This document shows positions 19,862-27,854 of a DNA stretch of 46,780 nt, in pieces. Origin of the DNA: Candidatus Endomicrobium embiratermitis (lineage in GTDB: Bacteria > Elusimicrobiota > Endomicrobiia > Endomicrobiales > Endomicrobiaceae); NCBI GenBank assembly GCA_009781315.1, contig WQYI01000014.1:1-46780 (forward strand), in the 5' to 3' direction. Every line of letters starts with the position of its first letter. Within the stretch, counting starts at the first letter, position 1. The translations under genes and the position numbers were made by a program. The notes beneath the pieces were generated by a model, which was not told the origin of the DNA, did no database searches, and worked only from the letters and a program-made list of their open reading frames with translations.

Positions 19862-19996
19862 AGAAGTTGAGATGTTGGGAAGTTGAGTAACAACAAAAAC
19901 AAAAGGTTTTTGCTTTTGTTCGGTTTCTCAGCCGCCGATATTCTCAACTTATAATTTTTTTGCTCATCTTCTCATCATCCCATCTTCCTAACTTCT
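19862..19996. repeat. Inverted word repeat, GAAGTTGAGATG family, copy 1
   Basis: A purine-rich left arm (19862-19889, words GAAGTTGAG and GATGTTGGGAAG) is mirrored by a pyrimidine-rich right arm (19961-19996, CATCTTCTCATC and similar). The loop has its own complementary segment (AACAAAAACAAAAG with CTTTTGTT). Related copies lie at 33191-33283 and 38471-38575. Confidence 0.8.
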
Positions 19997-20007
19997 GATT
20001 TATTTAA

Positions 20008-20013
20008 TATAAT
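20008..20013 (+). promoter_or_regulatory. -10 box giving a near-leaderless start
   Basis: A TATAAT hexamer ends 7 nt before ATG 20021. No Shine-Dalgarno sequence lies between them and no good -35 box is visible. If it is used, the transcript would begin at or next to the ATG. Confidence 0.4.
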
Positions 20014-20020
20014 TTTCCTT

Positions 20021-23000
20021 ATGAAATTGCGTCTAAAAACCTATAAACTTCCGTTAATTGTTTTCTGCATGTTTATCTGCGGCGTTTGCGCGGCGGATTA
20101 TACCCCTCAAAAGAAAAAATATTCGATTGTATCCCCGGATGACGAAATATACACGCAGTTTGACCAATACGACCAATTCAGAAATATTGAAGTTATCGAA
20201 CCGTCCGAAACCTTAATTTCCGAAGATTTAGACGAGGAGGATTCGGATATTTCCTATCCCATAAGCGTCCAATCCATAGCCGGACAGCAGATTTTAGATT
20301 TTCTCGATGACGCTCTTTTAAGACGAAGAGGCTATTCCCCCGAAAGATGGAACAGAAGGGATAGCGCGGAACCTTATTACGGAGAAAGCTCCCCGAGACA
20401 ACAACAGCAGCAGCTGCCGCCCGGAATTACAACAAAACTTCCTTTTGAGTCGAGTTTATCTCTTTCAGGAAGAAAGCTGATAGCTTTTGACCTTATCTCA
20501 AGAGTTTATGACAAAGAAGAGGACGGAAAAAGAAAAAACGCTTCGAATTTTAAAATGGACCAGGAACTTCAGATGCGTATTATGGGGCGCGTCGGAGACA
20601 GGCTCAGCATAAATGTAGATTACGACGATACTGCGGATAAAAGAGACATATCCTTAGTTTACACGGGACAGCCCGGAGAAGTTATACGCGAGGCGGCTTT
20701 CGGGGATATTTCGGTTTCGCTTCCCGCTACGGAATTTATGGGCTATTCAAAAGAACTTTTCGGTTTGAAAGTCGATGCCGGTTACAAAAATTTCAGTGCT
20801 AAAGGTTTTTTCAGCAGCACAAAAGGCACGTCGGAAATAAAACGATATACGGGAAACACGCAGCTTGAAAGGCGGACTATCTCGGACACTTCTTACATAA
20901 GGCTCAGATATTATTCGATATTAAAACCCCTGGAAACAAAAATAATAAAATCCGGCACGGCAAGGGTTTTTGTGGATTATCAAAGCATTGACCCCCGGTT
21001 TAATGTTTCAATCAGCACGTCCACGGAACTTGACGACATAAGAGTTTCGGGATTTAAACACAGAGGAAATTTCGTCCTGCTTGTCCCGGGGCAGGATTAT
21101 ACCATAGACTACAATACCGGAGTGCTTTATTTTCAAAATTCTCTGGCAAATAATTACGCGGTAGCGGTAGATTATCAGTTTACCGACGGCACATGGCTTC
21201 ATGATTATAGCACGGTTCCAAACGCGCCTCTTTTGATAAAAGATCCCAACAATACCCAGAATGTTACCACGGAACTTCTTACGTTTTACAACTTAGGAAA
21301 TTTGAAAATAATCCGCGACGACGGAAGAGGAAATTTTATTCTCGCGATACAGGACTTAAACGGCGACGTTCCGTCTATAATAGACGGCGGGAAACCTGTT
21401 CCGAAATATCCGCCGCAAAATAATTATCCGTCTAACATAACGGTTGATTTTGAAAAGGGCGTATTCAACTTAAATCCTATTGACGGACAGCCTTTGCACG
21501 ACGATTTATATTCTTTAAACAACCATAAATACAATTTTATTACGGAATATCAATATACGGCGAAAGTCCTGACTTTAAGGCCGGGAATAGTTCCCCAGTC
21601 GGAAAAAGTCGTGGTTGACGGTCTGACACTCGCGCAAAACTCTGATTACATTATAGATTACGATTTGGGAATTTTAACCATAGTCAGAGACGAGGTGATA
21701 AGAGAGAATTCGGTTATCGACGTTTCTTACGATTATTCAATGTTCGGCGCGGCTTCGGAGTCTACTCTTATAGGCGCTAATTCGAGGCTCGATTTAACGG
21801 AAAATGTATCGATAGGCGCGAGCGCCTTGTATAATTTCAGTTCCAAAGGAACCGTTTTGCCGGACATAAGAAGCACTCCCAGCAGCCTGCTTGTCGCGGA
21901 AGGCGACGTGAAAGTCCGGGATTTGGATATAGACGCTCTGAATTTGAGGATTAACGCCGACGCCGAATACGCCGTAAGTTCGCAGGACGATAATACCGCC
22001 GGGAAAGCGCTGATAGATTCCATGGATAGTTCCGTATATGAAAATCCTGCAAGCATGGTGGACGAAAGCTGGGTTCACGCGGCGAATGCCGGAAAAGTAA
22101 TTACGCCGGGAAATGTTACGGGAAGCGTTCAGCAGCGAAGGTATTTAAGAGAGTTGTCATGGCGAAGCAGGGAGATTAACATAAGAGACATAGATCCCGC
22201 TTTGGAAACGGTTGACGGGCAAAGACAGCTTATACTTGACGTAAATTATGATAATATTTCAGCCGCTTCAGAACTTGCTTTCGCGCAAATTTTGTCTTTG
22301 GCAGGATATGATTTTTCAAAAAAACTTTATGTGGATGTCTGGATCAGCGATAATAATCCCGGCGCGGATTTTGCCGTTGATTATCTTGCGGCTATAAACG
22401 AAGACGCGGACGGAAACGGAAAACTGGACACGGAAGATAAAAACGGCAACGGATTTATAAGCCCGTGGGAAGACACTGGGCAGGAATATGAAAATCCCGA
22501 CGGGTCGATATCTTTAATCGGCGCGCATAACGGGAAATTAGATACCGAAGACCTCAACGGCAACGGAATTTTAGATACTTATGAAAGTATTGCCGGAAGT
22601 TTTTTATTAAGTTCCGGGACAGTCATAAAAAACATAAACGGATGGAAGCAAATAAGAATTCCCATAGACACGTCTTCTTCTCCTGCCGAATGGAGAAATG
22701 TCCGGTATCTGAGGTTTAGGGTAATAAAAGGGTCAAGCGGAGGCGGAAACATAAGTATCGGAAAAATTTCAATAGTCGGAAACAGGTGGGAACAGGCCAA
22801 CGGCGCGGACGCGGATTTTGCCGTTTCGGCGATAGGAAAAAGCGATCCCCGTTATGTCAGCATTTTTAACAACTCGTATTTCCGCAGTTTGTACAATATA
22901 ACCGGTTCCATAAAAAGAGACGAGCAGTCTTTGAGCGTAGCTTATAACATAACGGGAGCAAATCATGAGGCTTTGGCCCGTTCGGTCTTTAACGGGGATT

Positions 23001-25372
23001 ATTTAGACGTATCAAAATACGAAAGCATAAGATTTTTTGTTTTCGCGAAATACGCAGCGCCGGGGGACATTATAGTTTTCAGGGCAGGGGGAAGCGAGAA
23101 CAATTATTTTGAATATTCCGTCGAAATTACAACCGATACAAGCTGGAGCGACTGGAAACTTATTACAATAAACCAGAAAGGAGCGGGCAGGGCTACGCAA
23201 TGGTCGTCGCCCGACCCGTCGGCGGTTATCAGAGTCGAGGGAATGCCGACGCTTGACAGAATAAGCCAGTTTACTTTGGGAGTGTCGTCCGGCTCAACGC
23301 CGGCAACCGGAGAACGGCAGGTCTGGTTTAAAGAAATTCACGTCATGGGAAGCAAAACTTTAGACGGGCTTGCGTGGACGGCAAGAGGAAATTTAAAGTG
23401 GAAAGGCAACGGGACTATAGGCGCCGTAACCGCGGGAATTTCAAGAAAGTCTATAGAAAGAGATTTCCAGAATGTCAGCGCCGGGATTTATGACAGAGAT
23501 TATCTGGAAGATAACGCGTACGTTGATTTTGAAGGCGTAAAAACGCAGACGCTTACCATACTGCCTTTAAAAGCCGGTATTTCAAGATTTAGAACAGTTA
23601 CGCCGGACGTAATGGACAACACGTCGAATTTAATTTCGATAAACGAACAGGGAAAAGTCATAACATATACCGGTTATGCGGAAACAAGTTTAAATTTGGG
23701 CGTGGACATTCCGCAAATCAACGCGCAGTATTCGAGATCTATTATCGATACTTCGGAACTTGAGCGTCTTGAAGACAGAGAGACCGTGACGGCAAACCTT
23801 GTGTACAACACCCCTGTTTTGTTTCCGCTTCTTCCTACAAGCGTCATGGCAAACGCAAGAACCGTCAATTCTTATTATAAAGTGTATCCGACAAAACCTG
23901 TCGCCGATTCCGGCGGATTTTTAGGTCTGGACAGCATACGTGATTACCTTTCCGTCACCGATTATCATACTTTGGAACAGGGAAAAATGTTTTCGGTCAG
24001 GCTGCCTTTTAAATTTTCCAATGGGATAACTTTTTCTCCGGCTTATTCAATCGACACGGTCAATGAAAAAAACAGAGATTTCGCGACGGAAATCGAGTAC
24101 GGAAAAACAATGAACCAGACTGCCGGCGCGAGCCTTGTTTTAGGCATAGTAAACTGGTTCAGCCCGTCGTTTACATACAGCATAAATACCATGGAAAATT
24201 ATAATATAAATTCAAGCACTGATCCCGCTAACCTGATAATCCCGGGACAAAACAAATACATAGAAAGAAACGGCGTGGGAGAAATCTCGTGGAATCTTAA
24301 CGCTTACGATATTACTCGGTCGAAATTTTTTAAAAGTCTTAGTTTTTCGGCGTATTACAGACTGCAGGATTCGGATTCTTACGACAATGTCGATAAAGAT
24401 TTTAATTCCATAGGTTTTGCTTCAGACAAACTTTGGATAAGAGACAATTTGCTTATGGATATTTTACCTTCATATTCGTCGAATTCTTACGTTGTAAGAA
24501 CCGTTATGAGCCGCAACGACGTGCGCATTATCGGGCGCTATATGCCTTTTGAAGCGTTCGGATTTAAAGGAAATCTGTCGCCTTTGAGAAGTTTTAGCGC
24601 GAATTTTACATATACCGAAGGGAACGAAAATTCTTATGTTACCGGGACGATTAAAGACGTCTATACGCGTATTTTTCCGGAATTGCTGTGCGGAATGTCC
24701 GGTATAGAAAGGTTTTTCGGCGACATAAAATGGATGTCCGATTCCCAGCTGAATTTCAGATATTACTACAAAAACATAACCACTTACGGAGTTTCGTATT
24801 TGGGAAGCAATATGTACGGTTTGGATTACAGATTTAAACTTTTGAAGAAACTTGATTTGTATTTCGCGGCCGAAAGCACTGATAGCGGAGAAGAAGATTA
24901 TTTCACGCGTGATTCCGTTTCCGACGCTTTTGCCAAAAGATATACGTGTCAGAGCGGATATGATTTGGGAAGATGGAGATTCAGCCTTAGATATGAAAAC
25001 GAAGAGCAATGGCAGAAAAACGGCCTTGGCAGATATTCGTCCCAGGTTGTAAAAAACAGTTATCTGGGGCAGATTAACGCCGACCTACTTTTTCCGTCGG
25101 GGATAAAAATTCCGGTTATTAACACGGTTATACCGTTAAGAAACAGGCTGATTCTTCTTTCAAACATAAAATACATAATGCAGGAATCCGGAATCAACGT
25201 TGAAGTCGACAACAATACCAATTACGGCATTTCTGCCGACGCGGATTACGAAATATCGAAATATTTAAGGTTTTTGCTCGGCTTTGGCTGGGACAGGTTT
25301 ATATATACCTATAACGCGGATTTAAATTATTCCGATATTTCCATAGTAAGCAGACTGACGATACAGTTTTAA
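20021..25372 (+). CDS. SprA-like outer-membrane secretion/motility protein
   Basis: A 1,783-aa protein with a signal peptide (residues 1 to about 25). Residues about 140-320 (LPFESSLSLSGRK, then a run on inner strands with DYDDTADKRDI, YTGQPGEVIREAAFGDIS and FGLKVDAGYKNFSAKG) match my recollection of the SprA N-terminal repeat of the type IX translocon. Paired VDYNLG-like strands (SDYIIDYDLGILTI near residues 545-560) are also SprA-like. Two Asp/Asn-rich calcium-type loops (DADGNGKLDTEDKNGNG and a second) lie at residues about 795-860. The remainder is alternating, aromatic-rich beta-strand sequence that ends in TIQF, consistent with a large barrel. Flavobacterial SprA is longer (about 2,400 aa). 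In that family it is the outer-membrane channel of type IX secretion. Whether this shorter homologue exports proteins is inference, and no other T9SS gene is in the window. Confidence 0.72.
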   Translation: MKLRLKTYKLPLIVFCMFICGVCAADYTPQKKKYSIVSPDDEIYTQFDQYDQFRNIEVIEPSETLISEDLDEEDSDISYPISVQSIAGQQILDFLDDALLRRRGYSPERWNRRDSAEPYYGESSPRQQQQQLPPGITTKLPFESSLSLSGRKLIAFDLISRVYDKEEDGKRKNASNFKMDQELQMRIMGRVGDRLSINVDYDDTADKRDISLVYTGQPGEVIREAAFGDISVSLPATEFMGYSKELFGLKVDAGYKNFSAKGFFSSTKGTSEIKRYTGNTQLERRTISDTSYIRLRYYSILKPLETKIIKSGTARVFVDYQSIDPRFNVSISTSTELDDIRVSGFKHRGNFVLLVPGQDYTIDYNTGVLYFQNSLANNYAVAVDYQFTDGTWLHDYSTVPNAPLLIKDPNNTQNVTTELLTFYNLGNLKIIRDDGRGNFILAIQDLNGDVPSIIDGGKPVPKYPPQNNYPSNITVDFEKGVFNLNPIDGQPLHDDLYSLNNHKYNFITEYQYTAKVLTLRPGIVPQSEKVVVDGLTLAQNSDYIIDYDLGILTIVRDEVIRENSVIDVSYDYSMFGAASESTLIGANSRLDLTENVSIGASALYNFSSKGTVLPDIRSTPSSLLVAEGDVKVRDLDIDALNLRINADAEYAVSSQDDNTAGKALIDSMDSSVYENPASMVDESWVHAANAGKVITPGNVTGSVQQRRYLRELSWRSREINIRDIDPALETVDGQRQLILDVNYDNISAASELAFAQILSLAGYDFSKKLYVDVWISDNNPGADFAVDYLAAINEDADGNGKLDTEDKNGNGFISPWEDTGQEYENPDGSISLIGAHNGKLDTEDLNGNGILDTYESIAGSFLLSSGTVIKNINGWKQIRIPIDTSSSPAEWRNVRYLRFRVIKGSSGGGNISIGKISIVGNRWEQANGADADFAVSAIGKSDPRYVSIFNNSYFRSLYNITGSIKRDEQSLSVAYNITGANHEALARSVFNGDYLDVSKYESIRFFVFAKYAAPGDIIVFRAGGSENNYFEYSVEITTDTSWSDWKLITINQKGAGRATQWSSPDPSAVIRVEGMPTLDRISQFTLGVSSGSTPATGERQVWFKEIHVMGSKTLDGLAWTARGNLKWKGNGTIGAVTAGISRKSIERDFQNVSAGIYDRDYLEDNAYVDFEGVKTQTLTILPLKAGISRFRTVTPDVMDNTSNLISINEQGKVITYTGYAETSLNLGVDIPQINAQYSRSIIDTSELERLEDRETVTANLVYNTPVLFPLLPTSVMANARTVNSYYKVYPTKPVADSGGFLGLDSIRDYLSVTDYHTLEQGKMFSVRLPFKFSNGITFSPAYSIDTVNEKNRDFATEIEYGKTMNQTAGASLVLGIVNWFSPSFTYSINTMENYNINSSTDPANLIIPGQNKYIERNGVGEISWNLNAYDITRSKFFKSLSFSAYYRLQDSDSYDNVDKDFNSIGFASDKLWIRDNLLMDILPSYSSNSYVVRTVMSRNDVRIIGRYMPFEAFGFKGNLSPLRSFSANFTYTEGNENSYVTGTIKDVYTRIFPELLCGMSGIERFFGDIKWMSDSQLNFRYYYKNITTYGVSYLGSNMYGLDYRFKLLKKLDLYFAAESTDSGEEDYFTRDSVSDAFAKRYTCQSGYDLGRWRFSLRYENEEQWQKNGLGRYSSQVVKNSYLGQINADLLFPSGIKIPVINTVIPLRNRLILLSNIKYIMQESGINVEVDNNTNYGISADADYEISKYLRFLLGFGWDRFIYTYNADLNYSDISIVSRLTIQF

Positions 25373-25375
25373 AAA

Positions 25376-25408
25376 CAATTACGAATTCAAAATTACGAAT
25401 TACGAATC
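25376..25408. repeat. AT-rich word repeat, reversed
   Basis: Reverse complement of the TTCGTAAT-type words seen at 14527-14553 and 29954-29990. It lies directly after the SprA-like stop codon. Confidence 0.55.
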
Positions 25409-25430
25409 AATGGCATTTTATCGTTATTTC

Positions 25431-25465
25431 CCTCGCCCCTTGCGGGAGAGGGCAGGGTGAGGGGT
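25431..25465. repeat. GC-rich palindromic repeat (CCCTCGCCCC type)
   Basis: CCCTCGCCC pairs with GGGAGAGGG, separated by a short CTTGC loop, and is followed by CAGGGTGAGGGG. I recall nearly the same sequence as an interspersed repeat in many proteobacteria. It contrasts sharply with the AT-rich surroundings. Confidence 0.65.
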
Positions 25466-25484
25466 TGCCGTTGTCTTTAATAAA

Positions 25485-26210
25485 ATGAAAAAAACTATTA
25501 AAATTCTTTCCCAAATCATCTCTTATATCTTTCCGATAACCTGTTCTTCCTGCGGAGCGGACATGCATTTTTCATCAGACTCGAGAATATGCGAAAACTG
25601 CAAAAAATCTTTTCCCAAAAACTCCGGCCTTATATGCAAAAAATGCGGGCTGCCTCTGCCTGACGGCGGAGAGTACTGCCGTATCTGCCGGAAAAATAAA
25701 GGAGAATATTCTTTCGATATTATGCGTTCCGCGTATATTTATAAAGACGCTCTGAGAAAACTTGTTTTGAGGTTTAAATATTCGAACAGAATGTTTCTTG
25801 CAAAAGACTTCGGACGCGAAATGTCAAAAACCGTAATAGAAAACGGTTTGCATAATACGGCGGATTTTATAATACCGGTTCCGCTTAATATCATAAGAAG
25901 AATCAAAAGAGGCTATAATCAGGCGGAGCTTTTGGCCGAAGAAATATCCGGAAACATAAAAAAGCCGGTACTTGATGATGTTCTGCACAGAAAAAAGATA
26001 ACAAGACCTCAGTTTAAACTTTCTAAAACCGAACGTGCGGAAAATATTAAAGATTCTTTTCTGGTAAAAAACGCGGATTTAATAAAAAAGAAAAATATTT
26101 TACTTGTTGACGATATAGCCACTACATCGGCTACCGCGTCAGCCTGCGCTTTGGCTCTGAAATCCGCGGGAGCTTCAAAAGTTGCGGTTATAACAATCGC
26201 GAGAGACTAG
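25485..26210 (+). CDS. comF: ComF family phosphoribosyltransferase-like protein
   Basis: A 241-aa protein of the usual ComF length. The N-terminus carries paired cysteines (CSSC, CENC, CKKC, CRIC at about residues 20-70), a probable zinc ribbon. The C-terminal half is a type I phosphoribosyltransferase fold with the motif ILLVDDIATTSAT (about residues 205-217), and IPVPLNIIRRIKRGYNQAE upstream is characteristic of the family. ComF proteins are needed for DNA uptake during natural transformation in several bacteria, probably at the cytoplasmic face. No other competence gene is nearby, so that role here is inferred from the family. No Shine-Dalgarno sequence precedes the ATG. Confidence 0.9.
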   Translation: MKKTIKILSQIISYIFPITCSSCGADMHFSSDSRICENCKKSFPKNSGLICKKCGLPLPDGGEYCRICRKNKGEYSFDIMRSAYIYKDALRKLVLRFKYSNRMFLAKDFGREMSKTVIENGLHNTADFIIPVPLNIIRRIKRGYNQAELLAEEISGNIKKPVLDDVLHRKKITRPQFKLSKTERAENIKDSFLVKNADLIKKKNILLVDDIATTSATASACALALKSAGASKVAVITIARD

Positions 26211-26218
26211 TTTTTGCC

Positions 26219-26292
26219 GTCATACTGAACGTAGTGAAGTATCCATTTTCGTTAACATATGGGTTCTTCACCACTGCGGGGTTCAGAATGAC
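26219..26292. repeat. GTC-hairpin element D (two modules)
   Basis: The modules are 26219-26244 (+) and 26261-26292 (inverted). The first reads GTC, ATACT, GA, AC-gta-GT, GA, AGTAT, CC. Its outer stem ATACT/AGTAT differs from ATTCT/AGAAT of elements A, B and C by a compensated base pair. Confidence 0.85.
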
Positions 26293-26316
26293 ATCATTGT
26301 TGTTTTTTGATATAAT
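26288..26316 (+). promoter_or_regulatory. Candidate promoter of the PHP-domain gene
   Basis: ATGACA (26288-26293) and TATAAT (26311-26316) are 17 bp apart, ahead of AAGGGG and ATG 26339. The -35-like hexamer is mostly the conserved GAC end of repeat element D, so the element may supply half of the promoter. Confidence 0.5.
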
Positions 26317-26338
26317 TGCAGCATTACAAGGGGTTAAA

Positions 26339-26986
26339 ATGATAGATTTGCATATGCATACTTTTTTTTCCGACGGCGGCTTAATTCCTTCGGAACTTGT
26401 ATACAGGGCTAAATATAAAGGTTATTCCGCTATGGCTATTACCGATCATATTGATTTTTCCAATATGGATTTTGTAATTCCGAAAATATCCAAAGCCGCG
26501 AAAATTCTTACTGAAAATTACGGAATAGACGTTTTTGCGGGAGCGGAGCTGACTTATGTTCCTCCAAAACTCATAAAAGAGGCGGTCGCGGAGTGCAGAA
26601 AACTGGGCGCCCGGATTATCGTGGTTCACGGAGAAACTATAGTGGAAACCGTTCCTCCGGAAACAAATATTTACGCGGTTGAAGCAGGCATAGACATACT
26701 TGCTCATCCTGGACATTTGTCTTTTGAGGAAGCGTCCGTCGCGGCTAAAAACGGCGTTAAAATTGAAATTACGACAAGAAAAGGACATAGCGCTACAAAT
26801 AAAGAAGTTGCCGAAATTGCATTGAAAGCCGGGGCGAAAATAGTTTTAAATACGGATACCCATACTCCGGAAAATATTCTTACGCCGGAATTAATAGAAA
26901 AAACTCTTTCGGAAGCCGGACTTACGGCAGATTACTACCGGACAATGCAAAAAAACTCTTTGGAAATAATATCCAAATACAAATAA
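26339..26986 (+). CDS. PHP-domain phosphatase-like protein
   Basis: I place the start at ATG 26339 because AAGGGG lies just upstream and the protein then opens directly with the PHP motif DLHMHTFFSDG. The longer in-frame ORF from 26234 runs through a repeat element. The product is 215 aa. Metal-binding motifs are HMH near residues 5-7, ITDH (about 35-38), the Glu of AGAELTY, VVHGE (about 98-102), DILAHPGH (about 120-127) and the terminal NTDTH (about 178-182). This is a single-domain PHP hydrolase related to histidinol-phosphate phosphatases. The substrate is not determined by sequence, and no his gene is adjacent. Confidence 0.85.
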   Translation: MIDLHMHTFFSDGGLIPSELVYRAKYKGYSAMAITDHIDFSNMDFVIPKISKAAKILTENYGIDVFAGAELTYVPPKLIKEAVAECRKLGARIIVVHGETIVETVPPETNIYAVEAGIDILAHPGHLSFEEASVAAKNGVKIEITTRKGHSATNKEVAEIALKAGAKIVLNTDTHTPENILTPELIEKTLSEAGLTADYYRTMQKNSLEIISKYK

Positions 26987-27106
26987 GACAAAGTGAAAAG
27001 TGAAAAGTTAAAAAGCTGAGTTTTTGCTTTGCAAAAACATAAAATAGGTTTCGGCAAAGCCGAAACACAATATTTTCACTTTTCACTTTACTCTTTTAAC
27101 TTTGTC
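26987..27106. repeat. Inverted word repeat, AAAGTGAAAAG type
   Basis: The outer arms GACAAAG (26987-26993) and CTTTGTC (27100-27106) enclose GTGAAAAG words on the left and CTTTTCAC words on the right. Between them are two perfect hairpins, TTTTTGC-ttt-GCAAAAA and GTTTCGGC-aaa-GCCGAAAC. The element starts right after the PHP stop codon. Confidence 0.8.
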
Positions 27107-27125
27107 GTTATAAAGGGAGCGTAAA

Positions 27126-27776
27126 ATGCACGGAGTATCGCAAAATAATACTAAATTAGAGAAGTTTGCGGATTATATCGTCAACCAGATTAAAAATAAC
27201 AGAACAAGATTCTTCACTATTATCGGATTTACTTTGGGTTTTTTAATTTTGGGAATATTTATTTATTCAAGGATGTCTTCTTTTGCAATAAGCGCGTCCG
27301 ATAAATTGTCAATGGCTTATATGTATTTCAATTACGGAGACAGCCAAAAAGGCGCGCAGCTGCTTGAAGAAACTATCAGCACTTTCCCGAAAACAAGCGC
27401 CGCTTATCAGGCCCGTTTGTTTAAAGCCGATATGCTTATTGACAAGCAGCAGTATGACGAAGCATTAAGTCTGCTCCTTGAAGTTTCGAAAAACGCAAAA
27501 CCCGAAGCTCTCAGGCCTTTTGCATTATCAAGAATTATATACCTGTACGACGCGCAGAAAGATTATCATAACGCCATATTGTATTCGAATGAATTTATAA
27601 ATAACTATAAAACGAATTTTCTTATAAAAAACATGTATTTAAATTTGGCGCAATATTATTTGTCGGTCGGTTCAGTCGATGACGCTTCAAGAGTATATAC
27701 GGATATTCTCGTAACATTCCCGGCTACCGATGAAGCCGCGATAGCCGAAAAAGCCCTTAACGACCTTAAAAAATAA
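27126..27776 (+). CDS. Membrane-anchored TPR protein (YfgM-like)
   Basis: A 216-aa protein. A cytoplasmic N-terminus of about 28 residues is followed by one transmembrane helix (about residues 29-49) and then helical TPR-like repeats (about 58-214) with spacings such as AYMYFNYGDSQKGAQLLEETI and YLNLAQYYLSVGSVDDASRVY. The layout resembles YfgM, the SecYEG/chaperone-linked periplasmic TPR protein, and similar tol-pal or BamD-like scaffolds. It is probably anchored in the inner membrane with the TPRs in the periplasm. AAAGGGAG precedes the ATG at normal spacing. The exact partner cannot be read from the sequence. Confidence 0.75.
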   Translation: MHGVSQNNTKLEKFADYIVNQIKNNRTRFFTIIGFTLGFLILGIFIYSRMSSFAISASDKLSMAYMYFNYGDSQKGAQLLEETISTFPKTSAAYQARLFKADMLIDKQQYDEALSLLLEVSKNAKPEALRPFALSRIIYLYDAQKDYHNAILYSNEFINNYKTNFLIKNMYLNLAQYYLSVGSVDDASRVYTDILVTFPATDEAAIAEKALNDLKK

Positions 27777-27854
27777 GATGCATAGATGCATTGAGGCAAA
27801 GATGCATGGCAAAGACAAACGACGTTGCCGTGCATCCGTGCGTTTATGCATCTA
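27777..27854. repeat. Inverted word repeat, GATGCAT type, between convergent genes
   Basis: The words GATGCATAGATGCAT and GATGCATGG on the left mirror CCGTGCATCCGTGC and TTATGCATC on the right, with an inner GGCAAAG/GTTGCC pairing. It fills the gap between the TPR gene and mtaB, which converge, so it may act as a two-way terminator. No T-run is obvious. Confidence 0.7.

Noticed and set aside
24470-25009. 179-aa minus-strand ORF within the SprA-like gene
   Set aside because: It is fully antisense to a gene with clear family motifs and has no SD or recognisable domain.
26234-26338. N-terminal extension of the PHP-domain gene
   Set aside because: It translates through repeat element D and adds a sequence foreign to the family. 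ATG 26339 has its own SD and starts at the PHP motif.
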